Below are positions 9,714 through 21,376 of a stretch of 64,000 bases of DNA, in pieces. Origin of the DNA: Microbacterium sp. Bi121 (GTDB lineage Bacteria > Actinomycetota > Actinomycetes > Actinomycetales > Microbacteriaceae). A program made the position numbers and the translations under genes. How positions within the stretch are numbered: position 1 is the first letter of the stretch; the number at the start of each line of letters is the position of its first letter. The stretch is from NCBI RefSeq assembly GCF_918698005.1, contig NZ_CAKKLJ010000007.1, forward strand, positions 1 to 64,000, given 5' to 3'. A model generated the notes under the pieces. The model worked only from the letters and a program-made list of their open reading frames with translations. It had not been told where the DNA came from and made no database searches.

Positions 9714-10553
9714 CTACTTGCGCTTCTTGCCGGCGGTGCGACGGCGCACGATGTACTTGTCGCTTTCCTTGTTGGCGTGACGGGTACGACCCTCAGCCTG
9801 ACCCCAGGGGGAGACGGGGTGACGTCCACCGGACGTCTTGCCCTCACCACCACCGTGCGGGTGGTCAACCGGGTTCATCGCGACACCGCGGACGGTCGGG
9901 CGGATGCCCTTCCAGCGGCTGCGGCCTGCCTTGCCCCAGTTGATGTTCGACTGCTCGGCGTTGCCGACCTCGCCGATCGTGGCGCGGCAGCGTGCGTCGA
10001 CGTTGCGGATCTCACCCGACGGCAGGCGGAGCTGCGCGTAGGGGCCGTCCTTGGCGACGAGGCGAACGGATGCTCCAGCCGAACGAGCGAGCTTCGCTCC
10101 TCCACCGGGACGGAGCTCGATCGCGTGGATCACCGTACCGGTCGGGATGTTCTTCAGCGGGAGGTTGTTGCCCGGCTTGATATCAGCCGATGCACCGTTC
10201 TCGATGATGTCGCCCTGCTTCAGCTTGTTCGGCGCGAGGATGTAGCGCTTCTCGCCGTCGAAGTAGTGCAGCAGCGCGATGCGCGCGGTGCGGTTGGGGT
10301 CGTACTCGATGTGAGCGACCTTGGCGTTGACGCCGTCCTTGTCATTGCGACGGAAGTCGATGACACGGTACTGGCGCTTGTGTCCACCACCGATGTGACG
10401 GGTCGTGATGCGGCCCTGGTTGTTGCGACCACCGGTCTTCGAGAGCGGGCGCAGCAGCGACTTCTCCGGCGTCGATCGAGTGATCTCGGCGAAGTCAGCC
10501 ACCGACGAGCCACGGCGACCCGGGGTCGTGGGCTTGTACTTGCGAATAGCCAT
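9714..10553 (-). CDS. rplB: 50S ribosomal protein L2
   Basis: Essential for subunit association and peptidyl transfer. The 279-residue protein carries the invariant C-terminal segment [20 protein letters not shown] with its catalytic-centre histidine, and the N-terminal [18 protein letters not shown]. The length is normal. Confidence 0.97.
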   Translation of the reverse strand: MAIRKYKPTTPGRRGSSVADFAEITRSTPEKSLLRPLSKTGGRNNQGRITTRHIGGGHKRQYRVIDFRRNDKDGVNAKVAHIEYDPNRTARIALLHYFDGEKRYILAPNKLKQGDIIENGASADIKPGNNLPLKNIPTGTVIHAIELRPGGGAKLARSAGASVRLVAKDGPYAQLRLPSGEIRNVDARCRATIGEVGNAEQSNINWGKAGRSRWKGIRPTVRGVAMNPVDHPHGGGEGKTSGGRHPVSPWGQAEGRTRHANKESDKYIVRRRTAGKKRK

Positions 10554-10574
10554 GATTGTCCTTTATCCCCCGGA

Positions 10575-10898
10575 TCAGCCGATTGCCGTGAAGATGTCGA
10601 TGGTGCCCGACTTCAGGCTCACGATGGCGCGCTTGGTGTCCTTGCGCTTACCGGTGCCGAAACGGGTGCGACGGGCCTTGCCGACGCGGTTGATCGTGTT
10701 GACCGACGCGACCTTGACATCGAAGATCTTCTCGATGGCGAGCTTGATCTCGGTCTTCGAAGCGCGCGGGTCGACGAGGAAGGTGTACTTGCCTTCGTCG
10801 ATCAGCGAGTAGCTCTTCTCAGAGACAACCGGCTTCAGGATGACGTCACGGGGGTCCTTGTTGAACGCCGTCTGGAGGGCGCCGTTCTGCTCGGTCAT
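10575..10898 (-). CDS. rplW: 50S ribosomal protein L23
   Basis: Docking site for trigger factor and SRP at the tunnel exit. The 107 residues include [18 protein letters not shown] and the [20 protein letters not shown] segment. It overlaps the rplD stop by four bases (ATGA). Confidence 0.95.
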   Translation of the reverse strand: MTEQNGALQTAFNKDPRDVILKPVVSEKSYSLIDEGKYTFLVDPRASKTEIKLAIEKIFDVKVASVNTINRVGKARRTRFGTGKRKDTKRAIVSLKSGTIDIFTAIG

Positions 10899-11557
10899 GC
10901 CGAGACCTCCTCGGTTGCGCCGGTCTTGGAGGCGATGAAGCCCTTGAGAGCGGCCTGGGTGAAGACGATGTCGTCGGAGACGAGCACGTCGTAGGCGTTG
11001 AGCTGGTCGAAGCTGATCACGTGGAGGCTCGGAAGGTTCCGGATGCTCTTGGTGGTCAGTTCATCGTTGCGCTCGGTCACGACCAGCACGTTCTTCGACG
11101 AGGCGACGGTCGCGAGGAACTTCGCGGCGGTCTTCGTCGAAGGCGCACCGTCGATGCCGAAGGACTCGATGGCGTGCAGGCGGTCACCGCGGAAGCGGTC
11201 GCTGAGCGCACCCAGGAGGGCGGCCGCGATCATCTTCTTGGGGGTGCGCTGCGAGTAGTCACGCGGCTTCGGGCCGTGGACGATGCCACCGCCGGTCATG
11301 TGCGGCGCGCGGATCGAGCCCTGACGGGCGTTACCCGTGCCCTTCTGCTTGAAGGGCTTGCGGCCGGCACCGGAGACCTCGCCACGACGCTTGGTCGAGT
11401 GCGTGCCCTGGCGAGCCGCCGCGAGCTGCGCGACGACGACCTGGTGGATGAGCGGAATGTTCGTCTTGACGTCGAAGAGCGCGGCGGGCAGCTCGATGGA
11501 GCCGGCCTTCTTGCCGTCGGCCTTGAGGACGTCGAGCGCGAGAGTCGAGTCAGCCAT
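10895..11557 (-). CDS. rplD: 50S ribosomal protein L4
   Basis: Tunnel-lining protein that can also regulate the S10 operon in some bacteria. The 220 residues carry the L4 loop motif [25 protein letters not shown], split here by its conserved glycines, and end in [16 protein letters not shown]. The length is normal. Confidence 0.95.
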   Translation of the reverse strand: MADSTLALDVLKADGKKAGSIELPAALFDVKTNIPLIHQVVVAQLAAARQGTHSTKRRGEVSGAGRKPFKQKGTGNARQGSIRAPHMTGGGIVHGPKPRDYSQRTPKKMIAAALLGALSDRFRGDRLHAIESFGIDGAPSTKTAAKFLATVASSKNVLVVTERNDELTTKSIRNLPSLHVISFDQLNAYDVLVSDDIVFTQAALKGFIASKTGATEEVSA

Positions 11558-11560
11558 GGA

Positions 11561-12220
11561 CTAGGCCCCCTTCACTGCGTTGCGGACGTAGACGACGCGG
11601 CCACGAGCACCGGGGACGGCGCCCTTGACGAGCAGCAGACCCTTCTCGGCGTCGATGCCGTGCACCGTCAGGTTGAGGACGGTCACGCGCTCGCCACCCA
11701 TACGGCCGGCCATGCGCATGCCCTTGAAGACGCGGCTCGGGGTCGACGATGCGCCGATCGAGCCGGGCTTGCGGTGGTTGCGGTGTGCACCGTGCGATGC
11801 CGAGACGCCCTTGAAGTTGTGGCGCTTCATGACACCCGCGGTGCCCTTGCCCTTGCTGGTGCCGACGACGTCGACCAGCTGGCCCGCTTCGAACACGCCG
11901 TCGACCGTGATCTCCTGACCGAGTGAGTAGTCAGCAGCATCCGCAGTGCGGATCTCGGTGACGTGACGGCGCGGCGTGACGCCGGCGGCCTCGAAGTGAG
12001 CGGTGAGGGGCTTGTTCACCTTGCGGGGGTCGATCTGACCGGCCGCGATCTGAACAGCGTTGTAGCCGTCCTTCTCGGGCGTACGGACCTGAGTGACCAC
12101 GTTGGGTGCCAGCTCGATGACGGTGACGGGGACGAGCTTGCCGTCCGCGTTCCACACCTGGGTCATGCCGAGCTTCGTGCCCAGCATCCCCTTGGAAATC
12201 TTTGCGTTGATGTCAGCCAT
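11561..12220 (-). CDS. rplC: 50S ribosomal protein L3
   Basis: Early assembly protein whose loop reaches the peptidyl transferase centre. The 219 residues start with a short extension, then [17 protein letters not shown], and contain [20 protein letters not shown] and the [13 protein letters not shown] motif. Confidence 0.96.
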   Translation of the reverse strand: MADINAKISKGMLGTKLGMTQVWNADGKLVPVTVIELAPNVVTQVRTPEKDGYNAVQIAAGQIDPRKVNKPLTAHFEAAGVTPRRHVTEIRTADAADYSLGQEITVDGVFEAGQLVDVVGTSKGKGTAGVMKRHNFKGVSASHGAHRNHRKPGSIGASSTPSRVFKGMRMAGRMGGERVTVLNLTVHGIDAEKGLLLVKGAVPGARGRVVYVRNAVKGA

Positions 12221-12228
12221 GTCGATCC

Positions 12229-12537
12229 TTACAGCTTGATCTCGATGTTGACGTCAGCCGGGAGGTCGAGACGCATAAGCGAGTCGACGGCCTTCGGCGT
12301 CGGGTCGACGATGTCGATCAGACGCTTGTGCGTGCGCATCTCGAAGTGCTCGCGGCTGTCCTTGTACTTGTGGGGAGAACGGATCACGGCGACCACGTTC
12401 TTCTCCGTCGGAAGCGGCACGGGGCCGACGACAGTCGCGCCCGCACGGGTCACGGTGTCGACGATCTTGCGCGCCGACGTGTCGATGACCTCATGGTCAT
12501 ACGACTTCAGGCGAATGCGGATCTTCTGTCCCGCCAT
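12229..12537 (-). CDS. rpsJ: 30S ribosomal protein S10
   Basis: First gene of the S10 operon; S10 (NusE) also works in transcription antitermination. The 102 residues are the standard length, from [19 protein letters not shown] to [12 protein letters not shown]. It begins a run of ribosomal genes down to rplO with gaps mostly under 30 bases. Confidence 0.97.
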   Translation of the reverse strand: MAGQKIRIRLKSYDHEVIDTSARKIVDTVTRAGATVVGPVPLPTEKNVVAVIRSPHKYKDSREHFEMRTHKRLIDIVDPTPKAVDSLMRLDLPADVNIEIKL

Positions 12538-12937
12538 TGTCTGCTCACTCTCTTTAAAGCGTCTTACCGTCCTGGATCGGGTGACCCAGGGGCATTGGAC
12601 GCACGTCGGCGCTGTTCACGCCAGGCACTCCCCCCATCAACTCGACTCATTGAGCCGGCTGAAGAGCTGCGCACCACTGTTCTTCTGTCAGCCCGCACGC
12701 CTCTCAGCGCACGGCAGAACCTCCTGGTGGAGGTGGTGATGTTCTGCTGCCCGCGGCCTAGAACCCTGCATCTTCTTGTTCGGGAGAACGGATGCCGTCT
12801 ATGCACTGCCCTGGCAGTGATCCTGCGGACGCACTGGGCGCACCGCTGGAATGTGGAACTTATCTATTCTGCCATGCCGGATTTCACTTACGCAAACCCG
12901 GGCGTGTCGCGCCCGTCGTCCGCGTGAACACGGCGAA
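12538..12937 (-). promoter_or_regulatory. Leader and promoter region of the S10 operon
   Basis: About 440 bases lie between rpsJ and the next gene upstream, and I see no convincing gene. A possible promoter on the minus strand has TTGCGT near 12890-12895 and an AT-rich AGAATAGATA near 12861-12870, with non-ideal spacing. That would leave an untranslated leader of about 320 bases, long enough for an attenuator or an L4-type control site. Small open frames here have no ribosome site or family match I can recognise. Confidence 0.45.
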
Positions 12938-12963
12938 GGCGGCGCATCCGAGGATGCGCCGCC
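12938..12963 (-). terminator. Hairpin terminator after the MT0933-like gene
   Basis: A perfect inverted repeat, GGCGGCGCATCC - GA - GGATGCGCCGCC, lies 15 bases past the stop codon of the 70-residue gene. It insulates that gene from the S10 operon promoter. Confidence 0.75.
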
Positions 12964-12977
12964 CGAGGGTGATGCGA

Positions 12978-13190
12978 CTACTCGTTACCGATCGACTTGT
13001 CGGCGGAATCGCGGATCTCATCGATCTTCTCAGAGGCTCCGGGCGCGATCTTCTTAGCGAAATCGGCCACGCCGTCGAGGACCTTGTCGCTGACGTCCTC
13101 GGCCTGCTCGCTCTTGACCGCCTCCGCGATCTTGTCCTTGTTCTGCTCGTACAGATCCTTGCCCTTGTTGACGATGTCGTCGATACCCAT
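12978..13190 (-). CDS. MT0933/Rv0909-like antitoxin family protein
   Basis: A 70-residue, highly charged, helical protein without cysteines or membrane segments (GIDDIVNKGKDLYEQNKDK at the start). It resembles the small actinobacterial family typified by Rv0909/MT0933, which is annotated as an antitoxin. No toxin partner lies beside it: the neighbours are tuf and the S10 operon. A stress or CsbD-like role is equally possible. The gene is monocistronic, with terminators on both sides, and has a clear ribosome site (aagggggat) upstream. Confidence 0.6.
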   Translation of the reverse strand: MGIDDIVNKGKDLYEQNKDKIAEAVKSEQAEDVSDKVLDGVADFAKKIAPGASEKIDEIRDSADKSIGNE

Positions 13191-13294
13191 GAGATCCCCC
13201 TTCAGAAACCGTGTCGCCGGCGAGACATCCCCGCGGCCCTCTCATTGTGCACGCGGAGACCGCCGGACGGAAGAGCGCAGCACAGAAACGACGA

Positions 13295-13330
13295 CAGCGG
13301 GGCCGGACCCGAAGGCCCGACCCCGCTGTG
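13295..13330 (-). terminator. Hairpin terminator after tuf
   Basis: Inverted repeat ACAGCGGGGCCGG ... CCCGACCCCGCTGT with one mismatch, 12 bases past the tuf stop. It closes the str operon. Confidence 0.8.
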
Positions 13331-13342
13331 AAGCAAGCGAAC

Positions 13343-14533
<1,191 letters not shown>

Positions 14534-14651
14534 TGGGTCCTCCTCAGGACGTTCGTGTAGAGATTGCCGGGCACTGGATTGTGACCGGTTCTCTACGGGG
14601 TTTGATTCTCAGTTTAGTAGAGAGGGCTTTGTGAAGTTGTGTGTTGTCCGA

Positions 14652-14675
14652 CCGGCCTCCGGCGAAGGAGGCCGG
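14652..14675 (-). terminator. Hairpin terminator after fusA
   Basis: Inverted repeat CCGGCCTCC - ggcgaa - GGAGGCCGG immediately downstream of the fusA stop. It probably causes partial termination before tuf. Confidence 0.75.
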
Positions 14676-14688
14676 CCGGGTTCAGGGC

Positions 14689-16803
14689 TTACTCGCCCTT
14701 GGTCTTCTGGATGATCTCGTCGGCGACGGCCCTGGGGACCTCGGAGTACGAGTCGAACTCCATCGAGTACACCGCGCGACCGGAGGTCTTCGAGCGCAGG
14801 TCGCCGATGTAGCCGAACATCTCGGACAGCGGGACCGACGCGCGGACGACCTTGACGCCTGCGGCATCCTCCATGGACTGGATCTGGCCACGACGCGAGT
14901 TCAGGTCGCCGATGACGTCGCCCATGTACTCCTCAGGAGTACGGACCTCGACGGCCATCAGCGGCTCGAGGAGCACGGGGTTCGCGCGGCGCGCGGCCTC
15001 CTTGAAGCCCATCGATCCGGCGATCTTGAACGCCATCTCCGAGGAGTCGACGTCGTGAGCAGCACCGTCGACGATGGTCGCCTTGACGCCCACCATCGGG
15101 TAGCCGGCGAGCACGCCGACGTTCATCGCATCCTGGAAACCAGCATCGATGGAGCCGATGTACTCGCGCGGGATACGACCACCGGTGACCGAGTTGACGA
15201 ACTCGTACGTCTTGTCGGCCGTGACCTCAAGAGGCTCGATGTTGAACTGGATCTTCGCGAACTGACCAGAACCACCGGTCTGCTTCTTGTGCGTGTAGTC
15301 GTGCTTCTCGACGGCCTTCTTGATCGTCTCGCGGTAGGCCACCTGGGGCTTTCCGACGTTCGCCTCGACGCGGAACTCGCGCTTCATGCGATCGACGAGG
15401 ATGTCGAGGTGCAGCTCGCCCATGCCCTTGATGGTCGTCTGACCGGTCTCGGGGTTGAGCTCCGTGCGGAAGGTCGGGTCCTCCTCAGCGAGCTTCTGGA
15501 TGGCGACACCCAGCTTCTCCTGGTCGGCCTTGGTCTTCGGCTCGATGGCGACCTCGATGACGGGCTCGGGGAACGTCATCGACTCGAGGACGACCGGGGC
15601 GGCCGGGTCGGCGAGGGTGTCACCGGTGGTGGTGTCCTTCAGGCCGATGACGGCGTAGATGTTGCCCGCGGTGAGCGAGTCGACCGGGTTCTCCTTGTTG
15701 GCGTGCATCTGGAAGATCTTTCCGATGCGCTCCTTCTTGCCCTTGGTCGAGTTGACCACGGCCGAACCGGAGTCGAGGTGACCCGAGTAGACGCGGACGT
15801 AGGTGAGGCGACCGAAGAACGGGTGCACGGCGACCTTGAAGGCCAGCGCTGCGAAGGGGTCCTTCGCGTCGGGGTGACGCTCGATGACCTTCTCCTCGTC
15901 CTTCGGGTCGTGCGCCTCGATGGCACCGACGTCGAGAGGGTTGGGGAGGTAGTCGACGACGGCGTCCAGCATCGGCTGCACGCCACGGTTCTTGAACGCC
16001 GATCCGCAGAGCACGGGGTAGATCTCCGAGGCGACGACCATCTTGCGGATGGCGCCCTTGATCTCGGCGACCGTGAGCTCCTCGCCACCGAAGAACTTCT
16101 CGAGCAGGACGTCGTCGGTCTCGGCGACGGTCTCGAGGAGCAGCTGACGGTACTCCGCAGCCTTCTCCTTGAGGTCCTCGGGGATCTCCCGCACCTCGTA
16201 AGAGGCGCCCATGGTGACATCGCCCTTCGAGTCGCCGGGCCACACCAGGGCACGCATCTCGACGAGGTCGATGACGCCGACGAAGTCGTTCTCAGCGCCG
16301 ATGGGGAGCTGGATCACGAGCGGCTTGGCGCCGAGGCGCTTGACGATGGTGTCGACGGTGAAGTAGAAGTCGGCGCCGAGCTTGTCCATCTTGTTGACGA
16401 AGCAGATGCGCGGGACGTTGTACTTGTCGGCCTGACGCCACACGGTCTCGGACTGGGGCTCGACGCCCTCCTTGCCGTCGAAGACGGCAACGGCACCGTC
16501 GAGGACGCGGAGCGAGCGCTCCACCTCGACCGTGAAGTCCACGTGACCGGGGGTGTCGATGATGTTGATCTGGTTGTTGTTCCAGAAGCAGGTCACGGCG
16601 GCAGACGTGATCGTGATGCCGCGCTCCTTCTCCTGCTCCATCCAGTCGGTGGTCGAGGCGCCATCGTGCGTCTCGCCCAGCTTGTGGTTCACGCCCGTGT
16701 AGAACAGGATGCGCTCGGTGGTGGTGGTCTTTCCGGCATCGATGTGGGCCATGATGCCGATGTTGCGGACCTTGCTCAGGTCGGTGAGCACGTCTTGTGC
16801 CAC
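14689..16803 (-). CDS. fusA: Elongation factor G
   Basis: GTPase that drives translocation and, with ribosome recycling factor, recycling. The 704 residues carry the G1 motif [15 protein letters not shown] near the N-terminus, the switch segment [23 protein letters not shown] and [10 protein letters not shown], then domains II-V with the ending [18 protein letters not shown]. The length is normal and no fusidic-acid resistance variant was assessed. Confidence 0.97.
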   Translation of the reverse strand: MAQDVLTDLSKVRNIGIMAHIDAGKTTTTERILFYTGVNHKLGETHDGASTTDWMEQEKERGITITSAAVTCFWNNNQINIIDTPGHVDFTVEVERSLRVLDGAVAVFDGKEGVEPQSETVWRQADKYNVPRICFVNKMDKLGADFYFTVDTIVKRLGAKPLVIQLPIGAENDFVGVIDLVEMRALVWPGDSKGDVTMGASYEVREIPEDLKEKAAEYRQLLLETVAETDDVLLEKFFGGEELTVAEIKGAIRKMVVASEIYPVLCGSAFKNRGVQPMLDAVVDYLPNPLDVGAIEAHDPKDEEKVIERHPDAKDPFAALAFKVAVHPFFGRLTYVRVYSGHLDSGSAVVNSTKGKKERIGKIFQMHANKENPVDSLTAGNIYAVIGLKDTTTGDTLADPAAPVVLESMTFPEPVIEVAIEPKTKADQEKLGVAIQKLAEEDPTFRTELNPETGQTTIKGMGELHLDILVDRMKREFRVEANVGKPQVAYRETIKKAVEKHDYTHKKQTGGSGQFAKIQFNIEPLEVTADKTYEFVNSVTGGRIPREYIGSIDAGFQDAMNVGVLAGYPMVGVKATIVDGAAHDVDSSEMAFKIAGSMGFKEAARRANPVLLEPLMAVEVRTPEEYMGDVIGDLNSRRGQIQSMEDAAGVKVVRASVPLSEMFGYIGDLRSKTSGRAVYSMEFDSYSEVPRAVADEIIQKTKGE

Positions 16804-16850
16804 AGGAGTGTCCTTTTCTGTCTAGCAGTGCGACTGCGAAGAGAGGGGGT

Positions 16851-16882
16851 GCCCGCCTCCGATGCGGAGACCGGAGGCGGGC
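16851..16882 (-). terminator. Hairpin between rpsG and fusA
   Basis: Inverted repeat GCCCGCCTCC ... GGAGGCGGGC just past the rpsG stop codon, inside the str operon. It may attenuate read-through or protect the upstream message after processing. Confidence 0.65.
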
Positions 16883-16889
16883 GAGGCTG

Positions 16890-17360
16890 TTACCAGCGGT
16901 AGTGAGCGAACGCGCGGTTCGACTCGGCCATCTTGTGAGTGTCCTCACGGCGCTTGACTGCAGCGCCCAGACCGTTCGAGGCGTCCAGGATCTCGTTCTG
17001 GAGACGCTCGGTCATCGTCTTCTCACGACGACCCTTCGCGTAGCTGACGAGCCAGCGCAGCGCGAGCGTGTTGGCGCGGTGAGGCTTGACCTCGACCGGC
17101 ACCTGGTAAGTCGAGCCACCGACGCGGCGGCTGCGGACCTCAAGGGTGGGGCGCACGTTGTCGAGCGCCTTCTTGAGGGTGGCGACGGCATCCTGGCCGT
17201 TCTTCGCCTCGACACCGCGGAGGGCGCCGTAGACGATCGACTCGGCCAGCGACTTCTTGCCGTCGACGAGGATCTTGTTCACCAGCGAGGTGACGATCGG
17301 AGCGCCGTATACGGGGTCGTTGACGACGGGGCGCTTGGGGGCGGGACCCTTACGAGGCAT
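16890..17360 (-). CDS. rpsG: 30S ribosomal protein S7
   Basis: Head protein that nucleates assembly of the 3' domain of 16S rRNA. The 156 residues include [19 protein letters not shown] and end with NRAFAHYRW, the usual length and ending. Confidence 0.97.
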   Translation of the reverse strand: MPRKGPAPKRPVVNDPVYGAPIVTSLVNKILVDGKKSLAESIVYGALRGVEAKNGQDAVATLKKALDNVRPTLEVRSRRVGGSTYQVPVEVKPHRANTLALRWLVSYAKGRREKTMTERLQNEILDASNGLGAAVKRREDTHKMAESNRAFAHYRW

Positions 17361-17365
17361 CTAAC

Positions 17366-17734
17366 TCAACCCTTCTTCGCGCCGTAGCGGGAACGAGCCT
17401 GCTTACGGTTCTTGACTGCCTGGGTGTCCAGGGCGCCACGGACGATCTTGTAACGCACACCGGGGAGGTCCTTGACACGACCGCCGCGGACGAGCACCAG
17501 CGAGTGCTCCTGCAGGTTGTGGCCCTCGCCGGGGATGTAGGCGGTGACCTCGGTGCCGTTGCGGAGCTTCACACGTGCGACCTTGCGCATCGCCGAGTTC
17601 GGCTTCTTCGGCGTGGTGGTGTAGACGCGGGTGCATACCCCGGCCTGCTGGGGGTTCGACTTCAGGGCGGGCGCCTTGGTCTTGGTGACCTTGGGCGAGC
17701 GACCCTTGCGAACCAACTGCTGAATGGTTGGCAC
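17366..17734 (-). CDS. rpsL: 30S ribosomal protein S12
   Basis: Decoding-centre protein and first gene of the str operon. The 122 residues have the normal [16 protein letters not shown] and [16 protein letters not shown] segments. The two lysines that are the classic streptomycin-resistance positions are both wild type. Transcription probably starts from the promoter at 17903-17931. Confidence 0.97.
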   Translation of the reverse strand: MPTIQQLVRKGRSPKVTKTKAPALKSNPQQAGVCTRVYTTTPKKPNSAMRKVARVKLRNGTEVTAYIPGEGHNLQEHSLVLVRGGRVKDLPGVRYKIVRGALDTQAVKNRKQARSRYGAKKG

Positions 17735-17902
17735 GTTCTCTCCTCATAATGCTGCACGGTGACAGCGTGATGGGTTTCACATCATGACCCACCGGCGCGC
17801 CTGATCAGACGCGCTTTTGGTGTGATGGGTATGCCGTGGGGGCTGACCGATACGGATCGGAGCCCGTGTGCAGGCACGCCGAGACGTGCACACACCTGAT
17901 CA

Positions 17903-17931
17903 AGTGTAATCCTGCGTAACGCAGCGGTCAA
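17903..17931 (-). promoter_or_regulatory. Promoter of the str operon
   Basis: On the minus strand TTGACC (17926-17931) and TACACT (17903-17908) are spaced by exactly 17 bases, a near-consensus housekeeping sigma promoter. It leaves a leader of about 160 bases before rpsL. Confidence 0.75.
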
Positions 17932-17949
17932 ATGATCGCGGGATCGCTG

Positions 17950-18597
17950 CTACGGCGTCTCCGGATCGAACGGAGAGTCGAGCGCCCGCGTGAGCTCGGC
18001 GAGCATCGCCTCGATCTGCGGCTCCACATGCTGCGAGATCGCCGCCTGCACCGCCAGGCGGTGGCGCAGCAGCATCCCGCAGATCTCGCGCCCGACCATG
18101 TTCGCGTACTCGTCGGCGAGGGCGACCTCCTGCCGAAGCGCCGCTTTGGCCTCGTCGGAGAGCGGGGGCAACGGCGGCAGCTCGGCCACATCGTCATCGG
18201 CGAGCCCGGCGATCGTGAAGAGGAACGGAGCGCCCGGCACCGGGTCCGGGTCCAGAGGCATCCCCTCGTACTCGGGGTCGAGGTCCTCTGAAGGGCGATA
18301 GCTGCGGGCACGATTGCGCGCCGCCTGCTGATCGAGCTCGGCCTGCAGCATCGGCAGGTTTCGTGCGGTGTACTCGGCGACCGCGTGGTCGACGACCGTC
18401 TTGATGCGCGTGGAGAGTCCGTGCTGCACGCCGTGCGGCACGTTCGAACCGATTCCGACGGCGGAGAGGATCGGCGACCCGAGGCAGCGGCGGCACGGCG
18501 CGACGCGACCGCGATGAGTCGCCGGCTCCCAGCGCGGCACCCATCGCAGCCAGGCCTCGACGGCCAGGTCCACCTGCGTCTCCAGTGAGCGCTCCAC
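17950..18597 (-). CDS. Conserved hypothetical protein with CxxC motif
   Basis: I do not recognise this 215-residue protein. It is acidic and proline-rich in the middle (DLDPEYEGMPLDPDPVPG, PPLPPLSDEAK), has one CRRC motif near residue 36 that could bind a metal, and ends in two predicted helices. No signal peptide or membrane segment is seen. It sits divergent in time but not in strand from rpsL, about 200 bases upstream of the str promoter, and is probably a lineage-specific housekeeping gene. Confidence 0.7.
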   Translation of the reverse strand: MERSLETQVDLAVEAWLRWVPRWEPATHRGRVAPCRRCLGSPILSAVGIGSNVPHGVQHGLSTRIKTVVDHAVAEYTARNLPMLQAELDQQAARNRARSYRPSEDLDPEYEGMPLDPDPVPGAPFLFTIAGLADDDVAELPPLPPLSDEAKAALRQEVALADEYANMVGREICGMLLRHRLAVQAAISQHVEPQIEAMLAELTRALDSPFDPETP

Positions 18598-18650
18598 AGG
18601 TCAAGGGTACGGGGAACGAGCGCGAACACCGCAGATTTCCGGCATCCCGT

Positions 18651-19142
18651 TCAGCCGGCGTCGTCACGCTCCCACGGCCAGCGGGGTCGACTCGCGCGCG
18701 TGCGGCGCAGGGCGACGCCCGCCCAGCCGGCGATCGCCGCAGCGACCAGGACGATGAGGCTCGCTCCCCCGGTGATCAACCCGCCCATGACGGCCAGCGC
18801 GGTGACGAACTCGCCGGTGACGACGAGGACCGTGAATCCGACCGCCAGCAGGTGCGCGAGTGTCGTCGCGATCGCGATCGTCCACACCGAACGGAACCGC
18901 GGGCGGGCGATCCGGACGGCGAGCCACAGGATGCCGGCGAACACGATGATCGCGATGATCATGCCGGTGATGCCCGGCGCCTGCCCGAGGCCGGGCACCG
19001 GGATGATGTCGGCATCGGTCGCGATGCTCAGCGCCCCGAGCCCGAATACGGCGAGCGCGAAGAAGCCGATCGTCGTCATCGTCGTGGCCAGACTCGCCGA
19101 GACCCCCGCCGGCGCGGGGCCGCGGGGGTCTGACGTGGTCAT
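18651..19142 (-). CDS. Hypothetical membrane protein
   Basis: The 163 residues contain four hydrophobic segments of roughly 20 residues (around residues 18-38, 58-77, 86-108 and 113-140) and a positively charged C-terminus (RRTRASRPRWPWE). No catalytic motif is visible. It follows the next membrane protein upstream with a gap of 7 bases, so the two are probably cotranscribed. Confidence 0.7.
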   Translation of the reverse strand: MTTSDPRGPAPAGVSASLATTMTTIGFFALAVFGLGALSIATDADIIPVPGLGQAPGITGMIIAIIVFAGILWLAVRIARPRFRSVWTIAIATTLAHLLAVGFTVLVVTGEFVTALAVMGGLITGGASLIVLVAAAIAGWAGVALRRTRASRPRWPWERDDAG

Positions 19143-19149
19143 GATCCGA

Positions 19150-20214
19150 CTACCTCGAGAGCTGCGGACCGGCCTCGAGCGTGCGCTCGTACTCGCGCTG
19201 GGCCTCGTCGTTGAGCTCGGTCTTGCGGGCGCCGCTGCGGGCGACCCACGCGCCGAACCAGATGGTGAGCTCGCGGCCCAGGACGAAAGCTGCGAGGGCG
19301 AGCGGGGTGAACAGCTGCTGGCCGACCAGTTCGGATGCCTCGGATGCCGTCACGAGCCAGAACGGCGCCTCGAAGAGCTGACCGAGGATGTAGCCGAAGT
19401 ACGCCGCGACGCCGACCAGAAGGCCGAACACGACCCACAGGCCCCAACGACCGCGATTGATGATCGCGCCGAGCAGCCAGAATCCGATGAAGAAGACGAC
19501 CACGGGGGTCCAGAACGCCCAGGTCATCAGCGGCGCCAGAACGGCATCGACCAGACCATCCGCCGTGACGTCGCCTGCCAGCGCGCCGAGCCCGAGCGTG
19601 ATGCCGAGGTACAGGACCGCGAACGCGAGCGTCGCCAGCAGACCGATCGCCCCGGCGGTGCCGCGGTTGCCGCGCTCACGGGGAGGCTCGGGCGCCTGGA
19701 CGAAGATGGGCTGCTGCGCCTGCGTCACCGGTACGGCGACCACGGTCTCCGCAACGGTCGGCTCGGACGGGACGACCCGAGTCTCGGTGTCGTCGGCGGC
19801 CGACGACAGGTAAGCGGAGTCCGCGATCGACGCGTCGGCGACCGCTGCGGAGTGGTCCCGGGGGCGGAAGCCACCGGTCTCGTCCGCACGCGAAGAATCT
19901 GCGTCCGAAGAATCGAAGGGCGACGAGTCGGTGCGCGACGAACGGAAGCCGTCGCCGGATGCCGCGAAGGTGCCGGGGTGGTCCCGCTCTGCAGCGTCGA
20001 ACGCTGCCAGATCGGGGTCGACGGCCTCGCGGTCCGCGGGCGCGCCAGCGCTCTCCGCGGCGGCGATGTCAGGGGCATCGGCGTCGTCGGCCACGGAGGC
20101 GCCGTTGACATCGGCGCGCGCTGCCTCGGCCTCCGCAAGGCCAGCGTTGGCGCTGTCGACGACGTCGTCGACGTCGGACTTCTGCTCGTGCTGGGGGACC
20201 TCGGGGTCACTCAT
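19150..20214 (-). CDS. Hypothetical membrane protein with acidic N-terminal domain
   Basis: A 354-residue protein. The first 165 or so residues are an acidic, Ala/Asp-rich, probably disordered region (many DAD, ADSS and AAD repeats). The C-terminal half has about four hydrophobic segments (AIGLLATLAFAVLYLGITLG and further). The function is unknown. It lies directly upstream of the previous small membrane protein. Confidence 0.7.
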   Translation of the reverse strand: MSDPEVPQHEQKSDVDDVVDSANAGLAEAEAARADVNGASVADDADAPDIAAAESAGAPADREAVDPDLAAFDAAERDHPGTFAASGDGFRSSRTDSSPFDSSDADSSRADETGGFRPRDHSAAVADASIADSAYLSSAADDTETRVVPSEPTVAETVVAVPVTQAQQPIFVQAPEPPRERGNRGTAGAIGLLATLAFAVLYLGITLGLGALAGDVTADGLVDAVLAPLMTWAFWTPVVVFFIGFWLLGAIINRGRWGLWVVFGLLVGVAAYFGYILGQLFEAPFWLVTASEASELVGQQLFTPLALAAFVLGRELTIWFGAWVARSGARKTELNDEAQREYERTLEAGPQLSR

Positions 20215-20328
20215 AGGGGGCGCCTCTCCTCGTTATCTGCAGTGCGAGGATATCGCCGCGGCACCGCGCCCGAGCGCAGGCGTGCCGACGTGTCGTCTGA
20301 CCCGCTGCCGCAGGGTTTTCGCGGTGGG

Positions 20329-20499
20329 TCAGGGAGATTCCGCCGTACCAGGAGCCACAGTGCGCAGCGTGTCGCCGACGAACTGCACCATGACCGGGCC
20401 CATCGGCAGGGCGAGCCAGAGCAGTGCCGCGACGATGCCGGCGCTGATGACGCCTGCGATCCAGCTCATCGCGATGTTGCTGCCGTCTGCCCGTGCCAT
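20329..20499 (-). CDS. Small membrane protein, 56 residues
   Basis: The start is ATG 20499 (MARADGSNIAMSWIAGVIS); the longer open frame upstream has no support. The protein has one hydrophobic segment at about residues 12-32 and a short C-terminal part outside it. It has no recognised family and is probably a real small protein, because the codon use and the ATG match the neighbours. Confidence 0.55.
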   Translation of the reverse strand: MARADGSNIAMSWIAGVISAGIVAALLWLALPMGPVMVQFVGDTLRTVAPGTAESP

Positions 20500-20590
20500 G
20501 CTCCCACGGTACGACCGTGCGCGCCCGTCCCCGAGCTGGACACGCTGTGCGGTCGCTCCGACCCGATCAGTACGACGACGAAAGGGGCGT

Positions 20591-21376
20591 TCACGCCCAG
20601 CCGAGCCGGACTTCGACCGTCTCGACCGCCTTCGTCGGGAACTCGTCCCAGCCGCGCTCGAGCTCCTTGAGCACCGCGAGGAGCGCCTTCGCGGCATCTT
20701 CCTCCGGTTGCGCGAGTGCGACGGCGATGCGCTCTCCCCAATCAGGGAAGTCCCGCTCGAACCGGCGCATCGGATCATTCACGTCGCGCAGGGACGTCGA
20801 CGACTCGGCGAATCGTCCGCGGATCGCTTTCGCCAGGTGCGCGACCGCCCATTGACGTATGAAGGCTCCGCCGTTGAGTCGTTCGCCCCGCCGGACTCTG
20901 CCGACGCCGATCAGCAGCTTCACCAGCACGAGACGCGCATCGTTGGCCGGGTCGAACGAGTCGGCCGTGTTCGCCCTGGCCTGCGCACGCCCGACCAGCC
21001 CGGCCACGGTCTGCTCCGCGTCGTCCACCACGATCGTCGCGTCCGCCGCGACAGCGCCACTGAGCTCCGGGGCATCCGCGAGGGCGAACTCGCACACATG
21101 ACCGTCGTCGTACAGGGCGACGAAGCCGATCTCGCCCTCCCGAGCTGTGAGCACGATCCGCTCCTGATCGGGCAGCCAGGACAGGTCAGGCCGCACATCG
21201 ACTCCTCGGCCGTCAGCCGTGATCGCGAAGAAATCGTGATCAGACCACTCATCGCGGCGGAATCGCGCGCTGTCCGCGGCAGAGCCGAGGAGGACGAGCC
21301 CGATCAATCCGTCTCGCTCGCGAACGCCCGCGGCCAGCCCCTGGCTGATCGCCTCGTACCGCGCGGGTGTCGTCAT
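20591..21376 (-). CDS. Nucleotidyltransferase-like protein
   Basis: The start ATG 21376 overlaps the stop of the GH13 gene as ATGA, so the 261-residue product is translationally coupled to it. Near the N-terminus LLGSAADSARFRRDEWSDHD has the GS...SDxD arrangement of the polymerase-beta nucleotidyltransferase fold, as in aminoglycoside nucleotidyltransferases. A helical C-terminal half follows (LVLVKLLIGVGRVRRGERL). The substrate is unknown, and its place at the end of a maltodextrin operon gives little hint. Confidence 0.65.
   Translation of the reverse strand: MTTPARYEAISQGLAAGVRERDGLIGLVLLGSAADSARFRRDEWSDHDFFAITADGRGVDVRPDLSWLPDQERIVLTAREGEIGFVALYDDGHVCEFALADAPELSGAVAADATIVVDDAEQTVAGLVGRAQARANTADSFDPANDARLVLVKLLIGVGRVRRGERLNGGAFIRQWAVAHLAKAIRGRFAESSTSLRDVNDPMRRFERDFPDWGERIAVALAQPEEDAAKALLAVLKELERGWDEFPTKAVETVEVRLGWA

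Noticed and set aside
9363..10994. 543-codon plus-strand frame opposite rplB, rplW and rpsS
   Set aside because: Antisense shadow of ribosomal genes; its composition is Arg/Asp/Val-rich, as expected from reversed codons.
12564..12806. 80-codon frame in the S10 leader
   Set aside because: No ribosome site and Arg/Ser-rich shadow-like composition; the region is better explained as an untranslated leader.
14641..16902. 753-codon plus-strand frame opposite fusA
   Set aside because: Antisense shadow of fusA with no recognisable domain.
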